Assembly (NCBI GenBank): GCA_040219575.1
Contig: JAVJSD010000004.1
Coordinates: 19,264-83,263, forward strand
Direction: 5' to 3'
From: JAVJSD01 sp040219575
Lineage (GTDB): Bacteria > Planctomycetota > Planctomycetia > Pirellulales > Pirellulaceae
Length of the DNA: 64,000 nt
Position 1 is the stretch's first letter, and each line of letters opens with the position of its first letter. The translations under genes were made by a program, and so were the position numbers. This document shows, piece by piece, positions 34,957-43,283 of this stretch. The notes beneath the pieces are model-generated. The model ran no database searches. It was not told the origin of the DNA and saw only the letters and a list, made by a program, of their open reading frames with translations.

Positions 34957-35862
34957 CTAGGCGGAGCGGCGGTACGTCTGCTCGACGACGTAGAACTCCA
35001 GACCGGCGCCTTTGGGGCGAACCGCGAAGACCGTCTTCTGCACCTCGGCCAGGCTGCGGCCCCCCATCCGCGCGCTCTCCAGACGCAGCAATTCCTGCCG
35101 CAATTCCGGCGGATAGAACTGGGCCAGGATGCGGTCTTTCGTCTTCACGCCGGCCCGCTCAAGCAGCAGCCGGTCCCACTCCATCAAGGCGCTCTTTTCG
35201 TGAATGAAGTACAGCCGGCCGGCGCGGTTCTCGTCGTCGCGCGTGCCGCTGCGCGAGTCGGGCTTGGCCTTGCTGAGATTCCGGGCGTAGTCCACTCGCG
35301 GCGAACTGCGATCGAGCGCGCCGAGTTCGATGCCGAAGTAGTCCAACTGCCGGACGTAGTCGTTCAAATTGCTGCTGGTGAACCGGGCTTCGAGTCGCTC
35401 CCACTCGGGCACCGCGTCGAGGTCGCCCTCGCCGCCGGGTCCCACGCCGCGGCTGTCGCCCAGCCCCGCGCCGGAGCCCGACTGCTCCGCATTCCCCTCA
35501 AACGCCTGCAGGGCGGCCGCCTGGGAGGAGATCGCGTCGGTGACCGCCTCGATGGTCTCGGACAACTGTGGCTCCATTTCGGGAATCTCTTCCAATCCGG
35601 GCTCCTCCAGGTCGCGGGCGATGCCCTCGGCCGCCGCGCCGCGTCCCTTCAGATCGAGCGACTCGACCACCGGAATGTGGGGCCGAAAGGAGATTACCTG
35701 CGTGAGCCAGACCAGCAGCATCAAACCGACGAACAAGCCGACGACGATCAGCAGCGCGACCAGCAGCGACGACACGCGGTCGTACGCCGAAACCTTCATC
35801 TCTTCGATGTGGGTTCGCGGCCGCTGGGGGTCGCGCGGAGATGGATGGAGGGCGGTGCTCAC
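34957..35862 (-). CDS. Single-pass membrane protein, first gene of the ExbB/ExbD operon (unknown)
   Basis: This 301-aa protein has a short cytoplasmic N-terminus, one TM helix (residues 32-56, SLLVALLIVVGLFVGLMLLVWLTQVI) and a periplasmic part. After the TM come an acidic/Gly-rich segment (SGSGAGLGDSRGVGPGGEGD) and a C-terminal domain with FGIELGALDRSSPRVDYARNL and LYFIHEKSALMEWDRLLLERAGV. The N-in/one-TM/periplasm topology is that of TonB/TolA-like transmission proteins, but no TonB C-terminal motif is visible. Possible starts are GTG at 35862 or ATG at 35799 just before the TM. It ends 63 bp upstream of exbB. A partner of the ExbB/ExbD complex is inferred from position and topology. Confidence 0.75.
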   Translation of the reverse strand: MSTALHPSPRDPQRPRTHIEEMKVSAYDRVSSLLVALLIVVGLFVGLMLLVWLTQVISFRPHIPVVESLDLKGRGAAAEGIARDLEEPGLEEIPEMEPQLSETIEAVTDAISSQAAALQAFEGNAEQSGSGAGLGDSRGVGPGGEGDLDAVPEWERLEARFTSSNLNDYVRQLDYFGIELGALDRSSPRVDYARNLSKAKPDSRSGTRDDENRAGRLYFIHEKSALMEWDRLLLERAGVKTKDRILAQFYPPELRQELLRLESARMGGRSLAEVQKTVFAVRPKGAGLEFYVVEQTYRRSA

Positions 35863-36170
35863 GGCGAGTCGCGAAACTCTCGATAGGTACGGATTCGCGG
35901 TGAGATACCGCGTGGTCGCCTTCGGACCGAAGGCGCCGACTGGTGCCGGAAGGGAACGACGTCGACAGGTTGCTATTGCGAGCGACGCTTACCGGGCGAA
36001 GAAGGAGGTGCCTCAACCGTCTGTCGCTGTGTCGATCCTACCGACGCGGCGCGCGGTTGTCAAGCAAGGGCCGAAGGCGGAAGTCGGCTGTACGACACGG
36101 TTTGTGTCGCCTAGCGCGGGCGGCGCGCGGCCTGAATCAAGACAACGGTCGGGAGCGAACCAGGGCCGGC
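35863..36170. promoter_or_regulatory. 308-bp region upstream of the ExbB/ExbD operon with two tandem hairpins
   Basis: Two adjacent hairpins are visible: cgcggt-gagat-accgcg (35896-35912) and cgccttcg-gac-cgaaggcg (35917-35935). They lie 34-73 nt upstream of the first start codon (35862) on the transcribed minus strand and could act in the leader of the operon mRNA or end the transcript from the membrane-protein gene upstream. No T-run follows. The rest of the stretch shows no gene. Confidence 0.45.
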
Positions 36171-37346
36171 CTATGGATTCGCCCCGCGACGTTGTTCCTT
36201 TCGCAACCGCCGCCGCTCGGCCTTGGAGAGTTTTCGGTTGCTCGCCGACTCGGCGATCTCGTCGTCCAGATCGACGCTGACCTTCCCGGCCGCCTGTTCT
36301 TTCGACGGCCGCGCGGCGGTTTGCCCGGAGGTCGAGGAACTCCGTGCCGTTGAACTCTTCCCCGCCGCGGCCTCCCGCTCTTTCGTCGGCGTCTCGTCGT
36401 TCTGTTCGACGTGCGACGCGTCGACGCGCAGCTTGCGGCGTTTGGTGCGTGATGCGAGCGGGCCCTCGTCGGCGTCTTGCTTGGAATTTGACGCTTCGGG
36501 GGAATCTTCCGCCTTGCGTTTCCGTTGGGGGCGAACGCGTCGCTCGGGCAGCTTGCCCTGGGCGTCGAGCAAGACGTAACGCGCGAAGATGAGCACGCAC
36601 GACAGCGTCGCCAAGCGGCCCAGCAGCAAGGCGGATTGCGCAACCAACGTGGCCAACGCGCCCGGCGAGAGCACGAAACCCAAGGCGATGGCGATGGCCG
36701 TCAGGTGCAGGGCGGTCGCCGTCATCAGCAGCAGCAGGGCGCCGCGCGAGTGCCGAATTTCGAAGACGCCGCGCAGCACCACGAAGCCGTAAAGAACGCC
36801 CGCCAGCATCAACGTCCACAGCAGGCCGTCGTTCTGCACCAGCAGGCCGGTGGTCCGCACCAACAATCCAGACGCGATGCGGTGAACGCCGGCGCCCGCG
36901 TCGATGCTGGCCAGCACCAGCAAAACGGCCGTCCAGAGCCAGAATCGATAACGGCCATTGTAGTCGTCCACCTTGTGGCGGCGCAGCAGAAAGATCAACA
37001 CGCTGGCCGACGCCGCCGCCCCCAACAGGACCGAACCAAACCAGCCGGCCAGCGAGCCCCGCGCCGAGAAGTCGAGCGCGATCAGGTTTTCGCGCCCTAC
37101 GTGGCGTGACCAGGCCGCCGCTTGCCCGTCGAGCGCGAACAGCCCCACCGCCGCCGTCAGTAGCGACAACAGCAACACGCTCATCGCCCACGGCCGTAGC
37201 GGTACCAGGTCCGAAATCCGCGGTTGCCGCTCCGGTCGGGCGGCGTCGGTGTAGCTTCGCGCGGGGGTCTTGTGCGGCGCCCCTTCAGCGCGGGCCGACT
37301 TCGACGTCTCCGCCGAGTCGGCACTGGTCGACGAATGGTCGTCCAT
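36171..37346 (-). CDS. Multi-pass membrane protein with basic C-terminal tail (unknown)
   Basis: This 391-aa protein has a hydrophilic N-terminus (about 50 residues), six or more predicted TM segments between about residues 55 and 255 (including AMSVLLLSLLTAAVGLFAL, SVLLGAAASASVLIFLL and FWLWTAVLLVLASIDAGAG), and a highly charged C-terminal tail of about 125 residues ending in a Lys/Arg cluster (KLSKAERRRLRKEQRRG). No family is recognised. The ATG at 37346 (MDDHSSTSADS) is taken; the open frame extends upstream into Arg-rich translation. It is on the same strand as the ExbB/ExbD operon but separated by 308 bp with hairpins, so co-regulation is uncertain. Confidence 0.72.
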   Translation of the reverse strand: MDDHSSTSADSAETSKSARAEGAPHKTPARSYTDAARPERQPRISDLVPLRPWAMSVLLLSLLTAAVGLFALDGQAAAWSRHVGRENLIALDFSARGSLAGWFGSVLLGAAASASVLIFLLRRHKVDDYNGRYRFWLWTAVLLVLASIDAGAGVHRIASGLLVRTTGLLVQNDGLLWTLMLAGVLYGFVVLRGVFEIRHSRGALLLLMTATALHLTAIAIALGFVLSPGALATLVAQSALLLGRLATLSCVLIFARYVLLDAQGKLPERRVRPQRKRKAEDSPEASNSKQDADEGPLASRTKRRKLRVDASHVEQNDETPTKEREAAAGKSSTARSSSTSGQTAARPSKEQAAGKVSVDLDDEIAESASNRKLSKAERRRLRKEQRRGANP

Positions 37347-37601
37347 CAGCACGCGGCGTCGCCTCTCGTCGCGTTGGCCGCTACGTCGAAACTGCATCTT
37401 GCCTGGAACCGATCGAGGGCCGGGCGCAGAACGTCGCCAGCCGTGAATCAAGGATGTCCGCCGTATAACCGGTATTATCCTACGAATTCGGCATGGGAGG
37501 CGGCCGGAATTGAGTTCGAACGTGCACGCCTCACTTCCTCGCGAAGCTTGCCTACTCGCCCCAGCCCGCCTGCTGAAAGGTTGGGGGCTTGGGGCGCTGC
37601 A

Positions 37602-38984
37602 TTATTGGCCAGGGCGTTTCGCCATGGCGTGCACTGCCTCGACGATGCGGTCTTCGCACTCCGGCGCCCAGACCGTCGGCAAGCCGTAATACACCATCGC
37701 GCCGCCTCCCTCGTACCCTCCTTCCGACAACACGCGTCGCGACGGGATGTACGCCATCACGTCGTTCGCGTACCCCGCCACCCAGGTCCGCTTTCCGGCG
37801 AGTTCCTTCTTCAGCCGCAAGGCGTAATCGACCACCACCTCGCCGCCCAGATGCACGAACTGCACCTCGCCCAACCGCCACACGCTCACCGGGTAGGGAT
37901 AGGTCGATGCGAGCTCGCCGTCCCGATCGAGTTGCGATAGCAGCAGTCGGGCTCGAGCGGCGGTGTACTTGTTGCTCGACTTGGCGTCGTCGAGGACCTG
38001 CTGCCGCGAGGGGAGCGTCCCCAGGGGCAGGGGAATCTCCTGGTATTGCGTGTCGAGTTCTGGCTCGACCGCCGGCAGGTCGGCGTTGAGAACCTTGTCG
38101 ACCGCATCGGCCAGCCGCCGTCCATACTCCTTGGCCAGCGCCACTTCGCGCCGTGGCAGCGGGTTCTGATCGGCGCCGCATCCGGCCCAGAACAGCGCGA
38201 CAGACTCCGGGTGACGTTCTTCCAATTCCATCTGCGCGAAGCCGGCGTAGTCGCCCGACCACTCGTAGATTCCGAGCACCGTGCAGTGGCAGGCGTAGCC
38301 GAAGAGGACCGCAGTCAGTTGTCCCTCGGCGTTGCGAACCGCCAGGACCGGCACATCGTGATCTTGCGGTCCGGCCAGTTTTCCCTCGGCTCGCAGTTTC
38401 GGAACCTCGGCGGCGGGATTGTTGCGGCGGTTGACGGCGAACGTCGCGGTCCCGCTTCCCCAAGCGAGCGTGGAGGGTTCAAGTCGCGCGAGCGCTTCGC
38501 CGACGACCGCGACGACCTTGTCGTGCAACGTTTCCGCATAGGCATCGACGAGCGACTGTTGCCGTTCGTCCAACAGCAGATAGTGCAGCGACGCGAGATT
38601 GCGGCCGACCACGGGGCCGCTGTGCGTATGCGACGTGCAAATGGCGATCTGATCGCGCTGTAGCTTGTAGCGGCGATTGAGTGATTCGCAAATGCGCTGC
38701 GACAGGCGTCGATCGATGCCCACCAGATCGAGCGTGATGACGACTCCCTGGCGGCCCCGCGCGTCGCGGAGCACCAGCGCCTTGGCCCACAGGTCGGTCA
38801 GCTTTCCTTCGGCGATGTGGTCGCGACCGCCGTAGCCCGCCATCCACATCAGATTCGGCGGCGTGATGACCGTCGCGGCGGCGCCCGCCTGCCAGGTGTC
38901 GTCCGCCTGCAGGCGGCTGGCGTGGGAGTAGACGCTGCAACAGGTCGCGACAAAGCATGCCGCCAGAAGTGTTCGCCGGATCAT
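37602..38984 (-). CDS. Exported neutral/alkaline ceramidase-like protein
   Basis: This 460-aa protein has a signal peptide (residues 1-28, RRTLLAACFVATCCSVYSHA) and the N-terminal domain of neutral/alkaline non-lysosomal ceramidases: WQAGAAATVITPPNLMWMAGYGGR, WAKALVLRDARGRQGVVITLDLVGID, CTSHTHSGPVVG (zinc-ligand His119 and His121) and FGYACHCTVLG. In the family these residues bind the catalytic zinc that hydrolyses the amide of ceramide. It is shorter than true ceramidases (about 650-750 aa) because it lacks the C-terminal immunoglobulin-like domain, a form frequent in planctomycetes where the substrate is not established. The ATG at 38984 opens the signal peptide. It follows the TPR protein gene after 74 bp. 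Confidence 0.88.
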   Translation of the reverse strand: MIRRTLLAACFVATCCSVYSHASRLQADDTWQAGAAATVITPPNLMWMAGYGGRDHIAEGKLTDLWAKALVLRDARGRQGVVITLDLVGIDRRLSQRICESLNRRYKLQRDQIAICTSHTHSGPVVGRNLASLHYLLLDERQQSLVDAYAETLHDKVVAVVGEALARLEPSTLAWGSGTATFAVNRRNNPAAEVPKLRAEGKLAGPQDHDVPVLAVRNAEGQLTAVLFGYACHCTVLGIYEWSGDYAGFAQMELEERHPESVALFWAGCGADQNPLPRREVALAKEYGRRLADAVDKVLNADLPAVEPELDTQYQEIPLPLGTLPSRQQVLDDAKSSNKYTAARARLLLSQLDRDGELASTYPYPVSVWRLGEVQFVHLGGEVVVDYALRLKKELAGKRTWVAGYANDVMAYIPSRRVLSEGGYEGGGAMVYYGLPTVWAPECEDRIVEAVHAMAKRPGQ

Positions 38985-39058
38985 TCGTAGGTCCTTGCAG
39001 GTGGGGTGAGGGGGCAGGAGCGTCGGCGGCGTTCCCGGAAAGTCGATCCGGTGTCCGC

Positions 39059-40489
39059 CTACTTCGAACCGCGCAGTTTGTCGGCCAGCGACTTCGCCGC
39101 GTCTTGCGCGGGAAAACAGGCGCCGCTCGACAACGCCGATTCCAACAGCGGCAGCGCCATGTCGCCACGTCCCGCGCCGTCGAGGATCGCCGCCGCGTAG
39201 AAGGCGCTTTCTTCGCCGAGCGGTCCCGATTGTAGGGCCGACTGGACGGTGGCTTCCGCGTCGGGTTGTCGGCCGTTCTTGGCCAGAGCCCAGGCCAACG
39301 CGACCACCGCGTCGCCGGCGGCCGTCTGCCTTCGATCGCCTTCCGACGCAACCGCCAGGCGGGCGAACTCCAGCGACTTGGCCGAGGCCTCGGGCTGATT
39401 CTGCTCGAGCAATGCGTACACCAGTTGCTGGAGGATCGCCGCCTCGCCTGGCGCCCGTAGATGCGCCGCCTCCAAGAGCTGCGTCGCTCGGGGGGCGTCG
39501 CCGCGATGTCGGGCGACGATCGCCGCCAGCAGCATGGCCTCGGCCGAGTCCGCGGCGATCTTCAGCGCCGCTTCGGCGTTGTCCTGGGCCATGTCGATCT
39601 CGCAGGAGTCGAGCGCCCACTGGGCGATCGCCAGCCGCGTGTCGAGCCCATCCGGTTCGGCTTGGGCCGCGGCCTGCATCGCCCGCTTGGCGCTCTCGTG
39701 GTACTTTGCAACGCCGCGCCGCGCGAGCACCTCGTACAACTGCCCCATGTTCACTTCGGGGTTCTCGACCGACGGATCAAGCTGCCGCGCCTGTTGAAAC
39801 GTCGCGTAGGCATTCTGGAAATCGCCCTGTTCGAATTGGGCGCGGCCCTTGCGAAGATTGGCCTCCGCCGATTTGGGTTCGAGCTTGAGCCATGCCTCGA
39901 GCGCCCGCAAAACCTCCGGCCAACCCTGCCGGGCGGCGGCCGCGGCCGAGATGCCCGAGTACGCGCCGACTTGCATGCGAAGTCGTCGCCGCTGGTTCTT
40001 GTCGTAGGCCGAACACAGCGTTTCTGCCTGCTTGTACAGCAGTTGGGCTTCCGTCATCCGCCCCTCGCGCAGCGCGATGTCGCCCAGCATCAGGTACGCC
40101 TCCGGGTCTTCGGGCCGCGTCGAAGTCGCCGCCTCGAGCGCGCCGCGGGCCGACTGCGGTCGGCCGGAGAAGAACAACAACTGGGCCATCATCGCCTCCG
40201 CCGGCGGAAGCTCGGGCAACTTGCCGGCGGCTTCCTCGAGCATGGTTCGGGTTCCCGCGAGGTCTCCAGAGTTGAGCTGTTCGATGGCCGCGGCGACGTC
40301 GGCGTAGCGAGCGTCGTTGGGATCATCGACGATCGGCCCCAGAATTTGGGCGACGGTGATCTCCTGACCTTGCAGGCGCCCAGACAGGCCCCCGGCGTCG
40401 CCGATGAACATGGCCGACGCCAGCGCCGCGCACGCAGCAAAGAAAAGGCGACATCGGGTTCCACGAGTTGACATCGAGTGCATCAGCAA
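39059..40489 (-). CDS. Exported tetratricopeptide-repeat protein
   Basis: This 476-aa protein starts with a signal peptide (RCRLFFAACAALASAMFIGDAGG) and then consists mostly of TPR-like helix pairs: AAIEQLNSGDLAGTRTMLEEAAG, PEAYLMLGDIALREGRMTEAQLLYKQAE, AEANLRKGRAQFEQGDFQNAYATFQQARQLDP and several more to the C-terminus. TPR proteins serve as interaction scaffolds. The start is uncertain: a TTG at 40489 lies 7 nt after GGAG, while ATG codons at 40483 and 40474 are also in frame. It is upstream of the ceramidase-like gene and probably co-transcribed. Confidence 0.85.
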   Translation of the reverse strand: MLMHSMSTRGTRCRLFFAACAALASAMFIGDAGGLSGRLQGQEITVAQILGPIVDDPNDARYADVAAAIEQLNSGDLAGTRTMLEEAAGKLPELPPAEAMMAQLLFFSGRPQSARGALEAATSTRPEDPEAYLMLGDIALREGRMTEAQLLYKQAETLCSAYDKNQRRRLRMQVGAYSGISAAAAARQGWPEVLRALEAWLKLEPKSAEANLRKGRAQFEQGDFQNAYATFQQARQLDPSVENPEVNMGQLYEVLARRGVAKYHESAKRAMQAAAQAEPDGLDTRLAIAQWALDSCEIDMAQDNAEAALKIAADSAEAMLLAAIVARHRGDAPRATQLLEAAHLRAPGEAAILQQLVYALLEQNQPEASAKSLEFARLAVASEGDRRQTAAGDAVVALAWALAKNGRQPDAEATVQSALQSGPLGEESAFYAAAILDGAGRGDMALPLLESALSSGACFPAQDAAKSLADKLRGSK

Positions 40490-40691
40490 TTCAAAGCTCC
40501 GCGTCTACAAGAAAGGTCAGAAACCGCCTGCCTTACCCAGCTTCATGATACCCGGTGGCTTCGTCCGTCGCACGAGCCTGGCGAGGGCGGGGGAATTCAT
40601 CGCGCCGCCGCAAAATGTCAAAGTTTGCCGGTTATGACGGTCGATCCTGAATTCGAGGTGTACGGAGTCTTCCCCGAAACCGGAGTCGACG

Positions 40692-41204
40692 ATGCGTTAC
40701 TGGTTGCTGCGACCCCTGAGGTACTTTTACGAGGCGCTGCGTGAGTCGACGACGCCGCATGGCCTGGCCCTCGGCGCCGCGCTGGGAATGCTGGTTGGCC
40801 TGGCGCCCAAAGACAACCTGACGGCGATGTTGCTCGCCATGCTGGTGCTGGCGATCCGCAACAACCTGGCTGCCGCCGCCTTGTCGGCGTTGCTCTTCTC
40901 TTGGCTGGCGCCGGTCACCGACCCGTTGGCTCACACCGTCGGCGATTTCCTGCTCAGGCTCCGCGTATTGCAGCCGGTGTACGCGTTCTTGTACGACCTG
41001 CCGCTGGCGCCCTGGACCGCGCTGAATAACACCGTCGTCGCCGGCAGTCTGCTGATCGGCCTGGCGTCGTTCTATCCGTGCTATCGCGTCGCGCGCTACC
41101 TGACGCAGCAGTATGGTCCGGCGCTGCTGGCCCGGCTGGAAAAATACCGCCTGTGGCGCGTTCTGATCGGCGCCGACTTTGTCGCGGGGATCAAGGCTCC
41201 ATGA
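40692..41204 (+). CDS. TIGR03546-type (DUF2062-like) membrane protein
   Basis: This 170-aa protein has two or three TM helices and the DUF2062-type layout: an amphipathic N-terminus (LLRPLRYFYEALRESTTPHGLALGAALGMLVGLAPKDN), a hydrophobic hairpin (AMLVLAIRNNLAAAALSALLFSWL) and a C-terminal TM (NNTVVAGSLLIGLASFYPCY). It overlaps the next gene by 4 nt (ATGA), and the pairing with a TIGR03545-like protein is the known arrangement for these two families. GGAG stands 6 nt before the ATG. The molecular function of the pair is unknown; a role in envelope lipid or protein traffic is only suggested by the AsmA-like partner. Confidence 0.85.
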   Translation: MRYWLLRPLRYFYEALRESTTPHGLALGAALGMLVGLAPKDNLTAMLLAMLVLAIRNNLAAAALSALLFSWLAPVTDPLAHTVGDFLLRLRVLQPVYAFLYDLPLAPWTALNNTVVAGSLLIGLASFYPCYRVARYLTQQYGPALLARLEKYRLWRVLIGADFVAGIKAP

Positions 41205-42976
41205 TCAATTGGAAATACGTACTTCCGCGACTGCTGATCCTGGCCGTGGTGGGTTTGTTTCTGTGGAAGGGACTCAACCCCACGCTGCACTGGTGGATCG
41301 TCGCCACGGGACAACGCGTCACGGGCGCCCGAGTCGACCTCGAGGGGGTCGAGGCCTCGTTGCTGTCCACCAGCCTGCGCCTGCGCAACGTGCAGATCGC
41401 CAACCCGGGCGCCGACGACACGAATCTCGTCCAGGCCGACGAACTGGTGCTCGACCTGGACACCGCCGCCCTGCTGGGACGCCGCGTCGTGGTCCGCGAG
41501 GGACGCATCAGCGGAATCGAAGTCGGCGTCGGGCGGGCGAACTCGGGACGGCTCGGTCCTGGTGACGGCGGCGGCCTGGGGCTGCCGGCCATCGATTGGA
41601 ACGCCGCCGGCGATCAGGCCGGACAAATCGGGGCGCGCTGGCTCAGTTACGCCGCCGACACGCTCGGGCGACAGGCGGCCGAGGAGTCGGAGACGGTCCG
41701 CCTGTCGCGCGAACTGATGCGCCGCTGGCCCGCCGAATACAACCGCCTGGAAGCGCGGGCCGACGCCCTGCGGCGGCGCGTCGATGAGCTCCAACAACTC
41801 GTCAAAACGGCGCAGGCCAACCCCCTGCGCAATCTGGAATCGATTCGCCGCGCCGCCGACGAGGTGAACGCCATCGAGCAGGAAATGCGTTCGCTGCGCG
41901 ACCACGTGCGCGGCTTGCAGCAACAAGCCGGTTCCGATCGCGACGCACTGCTGGCGGCCCAGCAGCGCGACCTGTCAAGGATTCGCACCACGCTCCAACT
42001 CGAAAACCTCAACGGCGAGGCGCTCTCGCAGTATCTGCTCGGGCCGGAGAACGGCGAGCGGCTGGCGGAGGTCATCTCCTGGGTCCGGTGGGCGCGGCAA
42101 TACATGCCTCGCGACGACGAAGCGCTCGAACCGGTGCGTCTGCGGGGCGAGAACGTCGAATTTCTCGGCATCCGCAAGACGCCTGCGTTTCTGATCGAGT
42201 CGCTGGTCCTCGACGGACGCGGCCGGTTGGGTGGGGAGCTTCTGCAGTTCAAGGGTACAGCTTCCGGACTGACCAACGACCCGGTCGACTACGGCAAACC
42301 CGCCGTGGTGCGGTTGCAGACCACCGGCGCCGCCCAAGTTCTGCTGGAAGCCGTGCTCGACCGCACCGGCGAGGTGGCGCACGACCGCATCAGCCTCACT
42401 TGCCCGGAGATCAACCAGCCGGGCCGCGTGCTCGGCAATCCCGACGAATTGGCGCTCACGTTGGAATCGGGAAAACTCTACGTGGCGGCGATCGTCGAGA
42501 CCAAGGGAGAGTTCCTCGCCGGACGCATCCTCGTCCGCCAGGCCGATGTGACGCTCAAGCCCAGCCTCAGTCCGCAATTCGGCGGGCCGCAACTAGCCGG
42601 ACGCCTGCAATCGGCGCTCGACGAGGTAGACCGCGTGGAAGTCAGCCTGGAACTCGCCGGGACGTTGCAACGACCGCAGTGGACGCTGCACAGTGATCTG
42701 GGGCCTCGCTTGGCGACCGCCGTTCGCGGCGTCTTCCAGCGAGAACTCGACGCTCGGCTCGAGCAACTCGCCGCCGAAATCCGCCAGCGCACGACCAACG
42801 AGGTGAATCAATTCGAGCAACTGCTGCTGGCCCGACAACGAGCGGCCCTCGAGAAGCTGCAAATCGGCGACAACGAAGTGGCGCAGCTCAGCCGGCTCGT
42901 TTCCACGCAAGTCGGCCTTCCCGACAACTTTCGCCAGGGCGACCTCAAACTCGACGGCCTCTTCCGCCGCCGTTGA
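41201..42976 (+). CDS. TIGR03545-type exported protein (AsmA-like)
   Basis: This 591-aa protein is anchored by an N-terminal TM (YVLPRLLILAVVGLFLWKGLNP) and continues with the AsmA-like start VTGARVDLEGVEASLLSTSLRLRNVQIANPGADDTNLVQADELVLDLDTAALLGRRVVVREGRISGIEVG. A long coiled-coil-like region follows (about residues 150-290, rich in R, E, Q, A), then beta-rich segments, and a helical C-terminus (ELDARLEQLAAEIRQRTTNEVNQFEQLLLARQR). The start codon overlaps the stop of the TIGR03546-type gene by 4 nt, so the two are translated together. Function unknown; periplasmic location inferred. Confidence 0.85.
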   Translation: MINWKYVLPRLLILAVVGLFLWKGLNPTLHWWIVATGQRVTGARVDLEGVEASLLSTSLRLRNVQIANPGADDTNLVQADELVLDLDTAALLGRRVVVREGRISGIEVGVGRANSGRLGPGDGGGLGLPAIDWNAAGDQAGQIGARWLSYAADTLGRQAAEESETVRLSRELMRRWPAEYNRLEARADALRRRVDELQQLVKTAQANPLRNLESIRRAADEVNAIEQEMRSLRDHVRGLQQQAGSDRDALLAAQQRDLSRIRTTLQLENLNGEALSQYLLGPENGERLAEVISWVRWARQYMPRDDEALEPVRLRGENVEFLGIRKTPAFLIESLVLDGRGRLGGELLQFKGTASGLTNDPVDYGKPAVVRLQTTGAAQVLLEAVLDRTGEVAHDRISLTCPEINQPGRVLGNPDELALTLESGKLYVAAIVETKGEFLAGRILVRQADVTLKPSLSPQFGGPQLAGRLQSALDEVDRVEVSLELAGTLQRPQWTLHSDLGPRLATAVRGVFQRELDARLEQLAAEIRQRTTNEVNQFEQLLLARQRAALEKLQIGDNEVAQLSRLVSTQVGLPDNFRQGDLKLDGLFRRR

Positions 42977-43283
42977 GTCCGCTGCATCCTGCAACCTCTT
43001 GCTTTGGGACATCCTGGTTTGAGGGCATCCGAACTCGTGAGAGCTCGTGACAGCTCGGGAATTCGGACCAACAACGGCGGTTCGAAACGTCGCACGACTT
43101 CGACGCCCCGAAATCTCAGCGACACGCAGCACGATTCGTCGCGCGACGGCAGGAAATAATCGGCGTGGGACGACTCGAATCGGTAATTGTGGCCGCACTT
43201 TCGCGGTTGCTCCGACATCCTCCAACGATTCGTCCTCCAACGATTCGTCCTCCAACGACTCGTCCTCCAACGATTCGATCTCC
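42977..43283. repeat. 307-bp gap with degenerate hairpins and a 4 x 15-bp tandem repeat
   Basis: Near 43031-43060 the sequence gaactcgtgagagctcgtga resembles, with mismatches, the GTGA-loop hairpins at 51563-51755. At 43218-43277 the 15-mer tcctccaacgattcg is repeated four times with one substitution (third copy), ending 6 bp before the lipoprotein ATG at 43284. The tandem repeat is divisible by three and keeps an open frame through it, but the signal peptide and lipobox begin only at 43284. Confidence 0.75.

Noticed and set aside
43047..43283. N-terminal extension of the TIGR03067-type lipoprotein through the 15-bp repeats
   Set aside because: It would bury the lipoprotein signal sequence; the lipobox fixes the start at 43284.
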